Source: Cynocephalus volans (Eukaryota > Chordata > Mammalia > Dermoptera > Cynocephalidae). Taken from it: 64,000 nucleotides of DNA. Made by a program: the position numbers and the translations under genes. Of the stretch, positions 1 through 11,200 are shown piece after piece. Every line of letters starts with the position of its first letter. The first letter of the stretch is position 1. Under the pieces are notes generated by a model. That model ran no database searches. It had not been told where the DNA came from and saw nothing but the letters and a program-made list of their open reading frames with translations. Location of the stretch: positions 1,488,001 to 1,552,000 of the forward strand of contig NC_084462.1 in NCBI RefSeq assembly GCF_027409185.1, in the 5' to 3' direction.

Positions 1-411
1 CCAAAACAAAACCAAAATCAGTCTCACCTGGCCGGAGTTAAGGTGCAGTCAGGGCTGTGCTCCCGTTGGAGTGTCTACGGGAGAATCCACTCCCTCACCT
101 TTTCCAGCTTCTACAGCTGCACTCCTTGGCTCACCTTCCTCCACGTTCTAAGCCAGCAGGAGAGCATTTTCTTTAGTCGTCACGTTGCCTTCTTCTCCTG
201 TATCAAACCTCCTTCTGTCTCCCTCGTACAAGGAACCTTGTAATAACATTTCCCCCATCCCCACTCTGGATAATCCAGAATCATCTCCCCATCTCAAAAT
301 CCTTAATTTAATCACATCCGCCATGGCCCATGTGCTTTGAAAGGTCATGTCTTCACAGGTTCTGGGATTAGGATGTGGATATCTTTGGGGGGACCACTAT
401 TCAGCCCACCG
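1..411 (-). mobile_element. MaLR LTR relic (MLT1-like)
   Basis: Phrases TCCACTCCCTCACCTTTTCC, TAATCCAGAATCATCTCCCC and GGATGTGGATATCTTTGGGG follow the MLT1 order on the minus strand. Confidence 0.6.
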
Positions 412-424
412 CAACATCCAGTTC

Positions 425-905
425 AAGTCCCATCCCTCCTCTTCTCAGAGCTGGCCTATGGCTCCCCAGCGCCCTCAGGCCCAAGTTCACCTTCCACATT
501 GTTGCTCAGAGGCCGGGCCAGCCCCTGCCTTCATGTGTTCTCTGGCCCAACCCTCTTGCATCAGCATTTTTAGTAATTGCTTGAGTGCCACACGTCTTTC
601 CCACCTCAGGACCTTTGCCCGTTTGCTCCCTTCTGCCTGTGACAGTCTTTCTCAGAACTCTTTGCATGGCTCATAGACCTTCAGTCTTAGCTCGATATCA
701 TCTCCTCAGACAGGCCTGCCCTGGCCATCCTTTGTGAAGGAGCCTCCATTTGTTTGTGTCCTTTGTGGTTGTGTTTAGTCCCTTGTTTGCCTGTTCTCTG
801 CCTCTGTAAACTGGGTGCTCTGGGGGGAAGATTCTGTCACCATCTGGTTCCTGCTGTATCCACAGTGCCCGGCATGGGGTCAGACTGGAGTAGGGGCTCA
901 ACACA
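425..905 (+). mobile_element. L2 LINE 3' end
   Basis: CCTTTGCCCGTTTGC, a CTCCTCAGACAGGCCTGCCC-like block and a GCATGG...GTAGGGGCTCAA-like end match the L2 3' region. Confidence 0.6.
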
Positions 906-1249
906 CGTTCGTTGCACGAATAACGAATTGGAAATTCAGTTTGTGCTGTCTCGTGAACACATGTCCCTCCTCTGGGCTCAGTCAGGGCCAGGCTGCCTCC
1001 ACTGTAGCATGGGTCACCTGGATTCCAGCACCTGGGTGTGTATCTTTCACCCCAACTGACCAGGAGCCTCTGGAGGGCCGGGCCCAGGTCTCATTCACTG
1101 TGGGTCCAGCACAGATCAGCACAGGCCTGGGCCCCAGGCCTCAGGAGATGTGTATTCAGGGAATGACTGGGTGTTAACAGTGTATCTCTCCCTTCCCGCC
1201 TGGAACCCCTCCCTCTGCCTGACTGCTTGGAAACTCCCATTCAAAGGGG

Positions 1250-1730
1250 GCTGCATTAATTTGCTAGGGCTGCCATCACAGAGTACCACAGCCTGGGTGG
1301 CTTAAACAACAGAAATTGATTGTCTCACAGTTCTGGAGGCCAGAAGTCCAACATCAGCAAGTCAGCAGGGCTGGTTCCTTCTGAGGGCTGTCGGGGAAGG
1401 ATCTTTTGTTCCAGGCCTCTCTCCTTGGCTTGCAGATGGCCGTCTTCTCCCTGTGTCTTTTTACATCGTCTTTCCTCCCTGCATGTCTGTGTCCAAATTT
1501 CCCCTTTTTATAAGGACACAGTCATATTGGACTAGAGCCCACCCTCATGACCTCATTCTATTTTATTTTACTTTTTGGAGCTTTTTGGGGGGGGTTCTTT
1601 TTGGCAACTGGCCTAACAGGGGTCAAATCGTGGATCTTGTGGACTTTGGTGTTACCAGCACCACACTCTAACCGAGCTATTATCCAGCCTTGACCTCATT
1701 GTAACTTGATTACCTCTGTAACGACCCTTT
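1250..1730 (-). mobile_element. MaLR LTR relic split by SINEs
   Basis: GCTAGGGCTGCCATCACAGA and TTCTCACAGTTCTGGAGG-like core, then TCATATTGGACTAG; interrupted at 1558 and 1731 by t-SINEs. Confidence 0.6.
1558..1690 (-). mobile_element. t-SINE monomer
   Basis: tRNA-derived unit flanked by the target duplication TGACCTCATT (1548-1557 and 1691-1700). Confidence 0.88.
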
Positions 1731-1896
1731 CTTTTTTTTTTTAAAGATGACCGGTAAGGGGATCTCAACCCTTGGCTTGGTGTTGTGAGCACCACGCTCA
1801 GCCAGTGAGCCAACCGGCCATCCCTATATAGGATCCGAACCCACGGCCTTGGTGTTATCAGCACCGCACTCTCCCGAGTGAGCCACGGGCCGGCCC
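1731..1896 (-). mobile_element. t-SINE dimer
   Basis: Two tRNA-like units ending in GCCACGGGCCGGCCC, with T-rich head (poly-A tail) at 1731. Confidence 0.92.
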
Positions 1897-2149
1897 TATT
1901 ATGGACTTTTGCTTTTGTGGTTTCGCGGCTGGCCGGTAGGGAGTGGTTATTGTTGTTTTAAGCGTCGGACTCAGTCGCGGGCTCGCCCCCTCTGGGAAGC
2001 CCTCTCTGACTGCCCCAGCCTATCAGGCCGTCCTCTGGGCTCCCCAGTGCCCTCTGTAACTTCTCTTGGAGCACGTCTGGACCAAGATGGGGATTTGAAA
2101 GGAAGACCGTTGCATGTGTTGTTTTGCGTGACTCTTCCCTCTCATCCAG

Positions 2150-2253
2150 ATGTACAGGTGGATCACCTGAACCTCCTGAAGCAGTTTGAACACCTGGACT
2201 CTCAGAATCAGCACACATTTGAGGCTCGCGACCTGGAGCTGCTGATCCAGACG
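2150..2253 (+). CDS. NUCB1: NUCB1 coding exon (first in window)
   Basis: Acceptor AG at 2148-2149, donor GTAAGG at 2254. The two leading bases complete an Asp codon (phase 1 intron). Encodes [15 protein letters not shown] onward. Confidence 0.95.
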
Positions 2254-5200
2254 GTAAGGAGAAGGGCACTGCAGGCAGAGGACTGAGGGGAGCTTTGCAG
2301 GGGGAGGGAGGAGTGGGGTCCTGGGTGTGAGCCAGCTCACCCCTGCCTGCTGCTCTGAGATCGGAGACTGGCAGAGGGCCAGGTAGCTTCTAAAAGCCCT
2401 CCTTAGATTGTCTGCAGGGAAGCGAGAGGTGTAGTCAGGACAGGCTTTGGCTCCATTCAGACCTGGTTCAAGTCCTTCCCTGCCTTTTTCCTTCCCATAT
2501 GGTTTGGGGTGGGGGCCATCCCCTTTGTGTCTTCACGATAGGCTCAATAATAGCCTGCCAAAGATGTCCATATTTTAATCTTGGAACGAGTGAATAGGTT
2601 AACCTGATGTGACAAGGGGGACTTTGCAAGGTCTGATGAAATTAAGGATCTCGAGATGGGGAGATTATCCTGCATTATCTGGGTGGCCCCTAAATATAAT
2701 CCAAAGGGTCCCTGTGAGAGGGAGAATTGATTATAGAAACAAGTGACAACTGAAACAAAATGCCACATTGCTGGCTTGGAAGATGAAGGAAGGAGCCACG
2801 AGCCACAGAATTCAGTTCTAGAAGGTGGAAAAGGTAAGGAAAGGGATTCTCCCCTAGAATTTCCAGAGGGAGTGTGGTCCTGCCAATGCCTTGCTTTCAA
2901 CCCAGTGAAACTAGTCTCAGACCTCTGGCCTCCATTCTGAGCCATTACATTTGAGGAATTTGTTACAGTGGCAATAGGAACTTTTTTTTGGCTGCTGGCC
3001 AGTACAGGGATCTGAACCCATGATGTTTGTGTTATAAGGCTACACTCTAGCCACCTGAGCTAACTGCCAGCCCAGCAAGAGGAACTAATATAGTTTGCAT
3101 CTGAGAAATGGAGTCAACAGCCCCGTCTTAAAGCCAAGGATAAGGCTTAGAAGTGGAAAGTGATGCCTAAGCCTGTCCTTGCCCCTCCCCTGCTCATCGC
3201 TTCCATAGCTCGCCAGCACCCCCAGGACAGAGCCCATTCCTAAGCCTGGCCCAGGCTCCGCTTTTCTGGTGCCACTAGAGCTTCACCTAATGGTGGTAAA
3301 GATAATAGCAGCAGCTGTTGCATTCAGTACAAACCAGGCTCTGGGCTCAATCCCTGACACATTTTTGCAGCTCATTTCTAGAACATACCAGAAACTGCCC
3401 ACTTCTCTCCAGCCCCCATGATCTCTCATAGGTGCTTCTTCACTGGGTTTCCTGCCTTCCACCCTCTGAAGCAGGGTTTCTCAGCTTGGCACTGTTGACA
3501 CTTGGGGCCAGACAATTCCTTGTTGTAGACAGCTGTCTTGTGCATTGTAGGACGTTTAGCAGCATCCCTAGCCTCTACCCAGTAGATGCCCATAGACCCC
3601 TCTCCTAGTCATGGCAATCAAAAATGTCTTCAGACATTGACACCTATCCCCTCAGAGGCACATCACCCAGCTTGAGAATCTCTGCTATACAGTGTGTTCC
3701 CCACACAGGAGCTGTGTAACTTTCCTATTGCTGCTGTAAGAAATGAACACAAACGTAAAACAGCACTGATTTATTACCTTACGGTTTTGTAGGTCAGCAG
3801 TCAACAAGGGTCGCACTGGGTATCAGTTTCCTGAGGCTGCTGTAACAAATCACCACTGACTTGGTAGCTCAAAACAGAAATTTAGGGGCCGGCCCGTGGC
3901 TCACTCGGGAGAGTGTGGTGCTGATAACACCAAGGCCACGGGTTCGGATCCCATATAGGGATGGCCAGTTAGCTCACTTGGGAGACCATGGTGCCGACAA
4001 CACCAAGCCAAGGGTTAGGATCCCCTTACTGGTCATCTTTAAAAAAAAACAACAAAAAAAAAAAACAGAAATTTATTCTCCAAAGTTCTGGAAGCCAGAA
4101 GTCCAAAATCAGTATCACTTGGTTGAAACCAAGGTTTTGGTAGGGCCATGCCCCCTCCAGAGACTAGGGGAAAATCCGTTCCTTGCCTCTTCCAGCTTCT
4201 GGGGGCTGCCAGTATTCCGTGGCTTGTGGATGTGCCACTCCAGTCAAGGCCGGCGTCTTCAAATCTCTCTCTGTTCTGTCTTCACATCACATTCTCCTCT
4301 ATGTGTATTGAATCTCCCTCTGCCTCCTTATATATGCTATGGCATTTAGGATCCACCCAGATAATCCAGGGTAATCTCCCCATCTCAGATTCTTAATCAC
4401 ATCTGTAAATACCTTGTTTCCACATAAGGTAACATATTTATAAGTTCTGGCTCTTATATCTTTTTGGGGCCATCTTGCAGACTATTGCACTGGGCTATAA
4501 TTGAAGACTGGGTTGCATTCTTTCTGGAGGCTCTAGGGGAGAATCTGTTTCCTTGCCTTACCAGCTTCTAGAAGCTGCCTGCATTCCTTGGTTCTAGAAG
4601 CTGCCTGCATTCCTCTATCTTCAGAAGCAGTTACTTAACTTCATTCTTCTGTAGTCACAGCTCGCTCACTCCGACTCTCCTCTGCTTCCTTCTTCCACTT
4701 TTATTTATTTATTTATTTATTTTTATTTATTTATTTTTTTTTGTCTTTTTCGTGACCGGCACTCAGCCAGTGAGTGCACCAGCCATTCCTATATAGGATC
4801 CGAACCTGCGGCGGGAGCGTCGCTGCGCTCCCAGCACCGCACTCTCCCGAGTGCGCCACGGGCTCGGCCCTTCTTCCACTTTTAAGGATGCTCATGATAA
4901 CATTGGACTCACCTGGGTGATCCAGGATACTCCTCCTATTTTAAGGTCAGCTAATTAGCAAACTTAATTCTTTTCTTTTTTTTTTTTTTTAAAGATGACC
5001 AGTAAGGGGATCTTAACCCTTGACTTGGTGTTGTCAGCACCACGCTCACCCAGTGAGCTAACTGGACATCCCTATATAGGATCCGAACCCGTGGCCTTGG
5101 TGTTATCAGCACCGCACTCTCCCAAGTGAGCCACGGGCCAGCCCTTTAATTCCTTTTTGCCATGTAACATAACATACAGGTTCCAGGGATTAGGATGTGG

Positions 5201-8200
5201 ACATCTTTGGGGGGGCATGACTCTGCCTACCTTATCAGCCAGAGGAGTCCTGTTAGATTTTGTTAGATCACATCTCTTTTCTGCTCTAAACCCCTCTATG
5301 GCTCCTGTCTCACCCAGAGAAAATCCAGTCCCCACCATGGCCCACAGGCCCTGCACTATCAGGTTCCTGTTCCCGGTCTGCTCTCACTTCCTGCCCCCTT
5401 TTCTGCACTCACTCGACTCCAGCCACACTGGCCTCCTCACAGTTCCTCATGACATCAGGCCTGCTCCTGCCCCAGGGCCTTTGCACCTGCTTTTCCCTCT
5501 GCCTGGTGCACTCTTAGCCTAGACACCTGCAGAGCTCACTCCCACACTTCCTTCAGGTCATTGCTGAAATGTCATTTCTCAGTAAGACTTTTCCTGACCA
5601 CCTTTCAAAGAATTTCAACCACACCCCACCCTCCATGCCCAGTTCCTCCTTTCTGTTTTGTCTTCTTGCTTATCACCGTCCATCAGACTATACGTCTTAC
5701 TCATTTTGTTCCTTTCTCCTCCCTTGCCTCTCCCTCACTAGATCGTCAGCTCCATGAGGGCAGGGATTTTTGTCTATTTTGTTCTCTATTATGTCCCAAG
5801 CATTGGGAACAGGGCCTGGGATATAATGGATGTTCAATAAAGATATATTAAATGAGTAAATGGATGAATCTCATTGTCCCAAAACAACCCTATGAGATAG
5901 TATAGAATTAGTTTCCCAGGGCTGCTGTAACAGAGTACCCAATACTGGGTGGCTTAAAACCACAGACACTTATTGTCTCACAGTTCTGGAGGCTAGCAAT
6001 CAAAGTGTTGGCAGGGTTTGTTCTTTCTGGAGGCTCTGAGGGAGAATCCATCCCATTCCTCTCCCCTATCTTCTGATGGTTGCCTACAGTCCTTGGTGTT
6101 GCTTGGCTGGTAGACGCATCACTGCAATCTGCCTCTGCCATCACATGGCATTTTCCTTGTGTGTCTCTTTGTATCATCTCTGTATGTAGTCTTTTTACAA
6201 AGATACCAGTCACTGGATTTAGGGCCCACCCTAATCTAGTTGTACACATCATCTTAATGTAACTAATTACATCAGCAGATGCCCTATTTCTTTTTCTTTC
6301 TTTTTTTTTTTTTTGGCAGCTGCCCGATAAGGGGATCCAAACCTATGACCCCTTGACCCTGATGTTACCAACACCATGCTCTAACCAACTGAGCTAACCA
6401 GCCAGCCCCCTAACACCCTATTTCTAAATGAAGTCACATTCTGAGTTTCCAGGTGAACATGGATTTTGGGGGGACACTATTCAACCTAGTATAGTATTGT
6501 CATCTCCACTTTACAGAGGTGGAAACTGAGGCTCAGAGAGGCTGAATAACTTGCCCAAAATCACAGAGCTAATGAGATCAGATCATACCATAGAGCCTGG
6601 ATTTGAACCCTGGGCAGAATAATTAGAGACTTCATGTCTTGACCACCTAACTGTACTGCTTTCCATGTTAAGTCCACCTCATGTGTTGTTCCTTATTTAT
6701 TTATTCCTCCAAGATCTTGAGGTTGTGGAGGACTTGAAAGAGGTGGGTTAAAGTTGCTATTGTGTAACCATCATAATCTCTTTAAACAAAGAGAGGAGGG
6801 TGCGTTATGGGCAGGAGCAGTCACGGAGACCAAAAATGTGAGATCAGAGCATGAGTCTTAAGACAGGTGGTGGTTGAGGCTGCCCCTGACCAGGTTCAGG
6901 GACAAGGGCCTGCCATTTGGAGGTTGGAATTAGGGGCTGGGTATAGGGGCAAGAGGAAAGTGACCTTCTGCCTTTCCCCAGGCCACCCGGGACCTTGCCC
7001 AGTATGATGCAGCCCATCATGAAGAGTTCAAACGCTATGAGATGCTCAAGGAACATGAAAGACGCCGTTACCTGGAGTCACTGGGAGAGGAGCAGCGAAA
7101 GGAGGCAGAGAGGAAGCTGGAAGAGCAACAGCGCCGGCACCGAGAGCACCCCAAAGTCAATGTGCCTGTAAGGACCCCCATTTGTGCCCACTCCATACCA
7201 TATCCAACTGTCTAAGCACCACAGAACAATGAAGTAGTTGAAGAACTACAACTCCCAGGAACCCCTCAGGCAAAAGTTGCCCTTACTGGACCCAGATGCC
7301 CCAGGGGCTGCTGGAAGTTGTAGTTTTCTTAGTTTTCTTGCTTGAAAGAAAAGACATTTGTTGGATGGGTTAAAGTGTTCTCTAGCTTTATCCCGTGGCA
7401 CCCAGACTTTTTGCTCATGAGCTCCCGGCTCTCCCCTCCACAGGGCAGCCAAGCACAGTTGAAGGAAGTGTGGGAGGAGCTGGATGGATTGGACCCCAAC
7501 AGGTTTAACCCCAAGACCTTCTTCTTACTGCATGGTAAGGTGGGGAGGGATTCCAGACCCAGACTGAACCCTGAGGCGCTGACCTTTCTGGGGCCTGAAT
7601 GCTAAGAGGGATCTTCCCATCCCAGTGGGGGCCTCTCAGGCCTGAGCCCATTTACCCTGGTTGACCGTAGGCCCTCCCCCTCCCTGTTGCTATGGCTAGG
7701 ATCTTTCGTGGAAGGGCTGGGCCTCTTTTCCAGGTTTCTGGGTTCTGATGACCGGCATGTCTACCAACTAAGCAAACCAGGCTTGGTTAGGCCTGGGACC
7801 CCCTCACACAGCACCTCAGAAGACCTGGTCCCCTCTGGGAGCCCTATCACTAAGGGAAGATTGCTTCCTAGTAACTAAGGCTTCAGAGGCCTGGAAAGTC
7901 CCTTCTCTGTGGTGGATCAGAGGCACATTCCCCTTCAGTCAGTCTCTTCCCATCTGGGAACATGGCCTGGGGTTGCCAGGTGGCCTCAGTTGTATCCAGG
8001 ACCCTGACCCAGAACCTGTAACCTGTCAACAGAGCTGACAGAGCAGACAGAGCATATCAGGATCCGGCTCATTCATTCAGCAAATGTTTACTAAGGTCCC
8101 TCTAGGGACCAAGCTTTTTCAAGACCCTGTGGATACAACCATGAACAAAACAAAGTTCCTCCCCTCAGAGCTGGTGATTGAGCAAACAGATCATACCGTA

Positions 8201-11200
8201 TTATAGTGACTCTAAGAGACCATTGAGTGTGAGAGGTAGTAGTGTTTTACAAAAGCTGACACACCATCCATGATCAGGTGCGTCCTGGTTACAGGGATAA
8301 TGAAATATAGAAGAGAAAAAAGTGCATCTTAGAATCAATGTAGTAAGCCCTATAATACTCAGATAGTGATAGATACTGTGGAAAAGAAGGCAGCCAGATT
8401 AAGGGGCTGGCGAAGTGATTTATGTAGCAAGATCAGGAAAGGTTTTGCTAAATCAGTACTGAACAAATAGAATTGTCTGCACTGATGGAAACATTCTACA
8501 TCTGTGCTGTCCAGTATGGTAGTCACCAGCCCCATGTGGGTCTTTTTTTTGGCAGCTGGCCAGTACAGGGATCCAAGCCCTTGACCTTGCTATTATCAGC
8601 ACTGTGTTCTAACCAACTGAGCTAATCAGGCAGCCCTGCATGTGGCTCTTGAGCATTTCAAATGTATCTTATTTGACTGAGGAACTGAATTTTTAAAAAA
8701 TTTTTTAGTTTTTGGGTGTTTTTTGTTTTTGTTTTTGTTTTTGGTGGCTGGCCAGTACAGGGATCAAACCCTGGACCTTGGTGTTATCAGCCCCACGCTC
8801 TAACAGACTGAGCTATCTGGCCAGCCCTAATTTTTAGTTTTCATAAATGAAATTTTTTTATTAAAAGAATTTTTTTTATTGTGCTAAAATACACATTACA
8901 TAAAATTTACCACCTTATAATTTTTTAAGGTACAGTTCAGGGCCGTCCAGTTAGCTCAGTTGGTTAGAGCAGTGTTACAACACCAAGGTCAAGAGTACAG
9001 ATCTCCATACTGGCCAGTCGCCCAAAAAAAAAGAAATGTACAGTTCAGTAGCATTAAGTATATTTACATTGTTGTGCAACCAGTCCCCCGAACTCTTTTC
9101 ATCTTGCAAAACTGAAACACTGTGCCCATGAAACGACAACTGCCTGTTTCCCCTTCCCTGCCCCCGGCAGCCACCATCTTACTTTCTGTCTCTGTGATTT
9201 TGACTACTGTAGGTACCACAGATGAGTGCAATCATACAATCCTTGTCTTCTTTTGTGACTGGTGTATTTCACTTAGCGTGATGTTGAGAAACTGAATTTT
9301 TCATCGTACTTGATGTTAATTTCCATTTCAGTTGCCCCATGTGGCTAGCGGCTGCTGTGTTGGACAGTGCAGGTCTAGAGAGAAGACATTTGAATAGAGA
9401 CCTCAGTGAAGTAAGGGGGGGGACTTGCAGATAGATATTTGGAGGAAGAGCATTCTAGATGGAGGGAAACAGGAAGCACCTATAGGGAAGAATTGAACTT
9501 GATGGATTTCCAGGGTTGCTGGAGCAGAATGCGTGAAGGAAAAAGTGACAGCAGAAATGTTTGGGCAGGTAATAGCAGCTCCTCAGGGCCCTTCAGCCAT
9601 GGTAAGGAATTTGGATTTTATTCTGTCCATGATGGGACACCACAAAAGAGTTTTGAACAAAGGACTGACATGACTTCCTTAAAGGTTGACAGAACCCATC
9701 CAAGTGCTGTGTTGAGAACAGATTGTAGGAGCAAGGGCCAAAACTAGGAGACTAGTGAGAAGGCAAGAGATGCTGGTGACTAGACCAAGGGAAACAGAGA
9801 GAAGTGGTTGAATTCTGGAATCATCTTGAATGTCAAGCTGATAGGCTTGCAAATGGACTGGATGAGGGTTACAAGAGAATGAGAGAGTCAAGAGTGACCC
9901 AAAGGTGTTTGGCCCAAGCAACTGGAAGGATGGAGTTACCTTCCATTAAGACAGGAGGAACATGTTTGACAGGGAAGATCAGGAACTGGGCAGGTCATGT
10001 TACATTAGAGATGTCTATTAAGTATCCAAGTGGAAATGGAAAGTGGACAGTTGCATATTCAGGTGTGGAGGCACTTGTGGATGGCACTGAAAGCTGAGGC
10101 TGGAGGAGCCCATCTAGGGAAGTGCTGGCCAATACAACTCTCTGCCACAATGAAAAATGTCCCCTATCTGTGCTGTCCAATATGGTGGCCACTAGGCATG
10201 TGACTGTTGAGTGTATTACCATGTAGCAAGTGGGACCCATGAACTGAAGTTTGCATCTTATTTAATCTTAATCAATTTCAATTTAAACAGCCCACGTGGC
10301 TAGTGGCTGCCATATTGGATAGAGCGGATCCAAAGTTTAGCTTGAAGGCTGGCAAGTTAGCTCACTTGGTTAGAGCATGGTGCTGGTAACACCAAGGTCA
10401 AGGGTTCAGGTCCCCTTACCAGCCAGCTGTCAAAACAAAATAAAACAAAACAAAAGTTAGGTTAGATAGAGAAGAGGCCCCCAGGCCTGAGCCCTGGGAT
10501 GGACCAACTTGTAGTGGTCAGGAAAAGGACAGAGCCAGCAAAGAAGACTAAGGGGCAGCCAGAGAGGACACAATGATGTTCTAGAAGCCTGGGGCAGAAA
10601 GTCAAGTAAGATGCTGGCTGATGATTAGCCACTGGATTTGCGAGGTCAAGGATCCTAGCCACCTTAGAAGGAGCAAGGGTAGGGTCTGATCTGAGTGAGC
10701 GGAGGAAACAGGAAGGTGGAGGCAGGAGCCTGAGTGCGGTCCACGTGGACCTGGAGACTTGAAGCTGTACCAGCTGGACTGGCAGGGAGAGGCTCCTCTG
10801 GCAACCAGTCAGCATTGGCCTGATTCTCTGGTATCTTGGGCACCTCTGGATCTTGGGCAAAGGGGCCGACTCTGTGTCCAGAAAACCAGGTTCTAAGACT
10901 AGAGAATTGTCCTGCGTGACAGCGGGCCCAAGCATGTTCTGGCAAAGTTTGACCTTTATCTGCTCCATTCTCAGGACCCTCGTTGCCAGGGTATGAGCTG
11001 TCCTAGCCACAGCCCTGGTGGGGTGCTGAAGCCTGAGGGCCACCACTGGAGACCCATGTTACCTGTCCCCTGATACCAGACCCCACATCAGCCCAAAACT
11101 CCTTCACCAACTGGATCCTCAGGAACCTGACCCACCCTTTCCTCAGCGCCCCAAGATTCCTCGTTGTCTCCTCCCCTTCAGATATCAACAGCGATGGCGT

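Larger units (their letters stand above)
3700..5220 (-). mobile_element. tandem/nested MaLR LTR relics
   Basis: At least two copies of the CTGCTGTAAnAAAT...CAGTTCTGGA... pattern, both broken by t-SINEs; the end GTTCCAGGGATTAGGATGTG is near 5180. Confidence 0.55.
8490..9385. mobile_element. palindromic hAT-type relic (two halves) split by L1 and SINEs
   Basis: Left half CTGTGCTGTCCAGTATGG...GAGGAACTGAATTTTT; right half AACTGAATTTTTC...CATGTGGCTAGCGG...TTGGACAGTGCAG from 9290. An L1 3' fragment and three t-SINEs lie between. Confidence 0.6.

Noticed and set aside
10462-11046. 194-codon minus-strand open frame in a NUCB1 intron
   Set aside because: Antisense intronic sequence, low complexity, no domain recognised.
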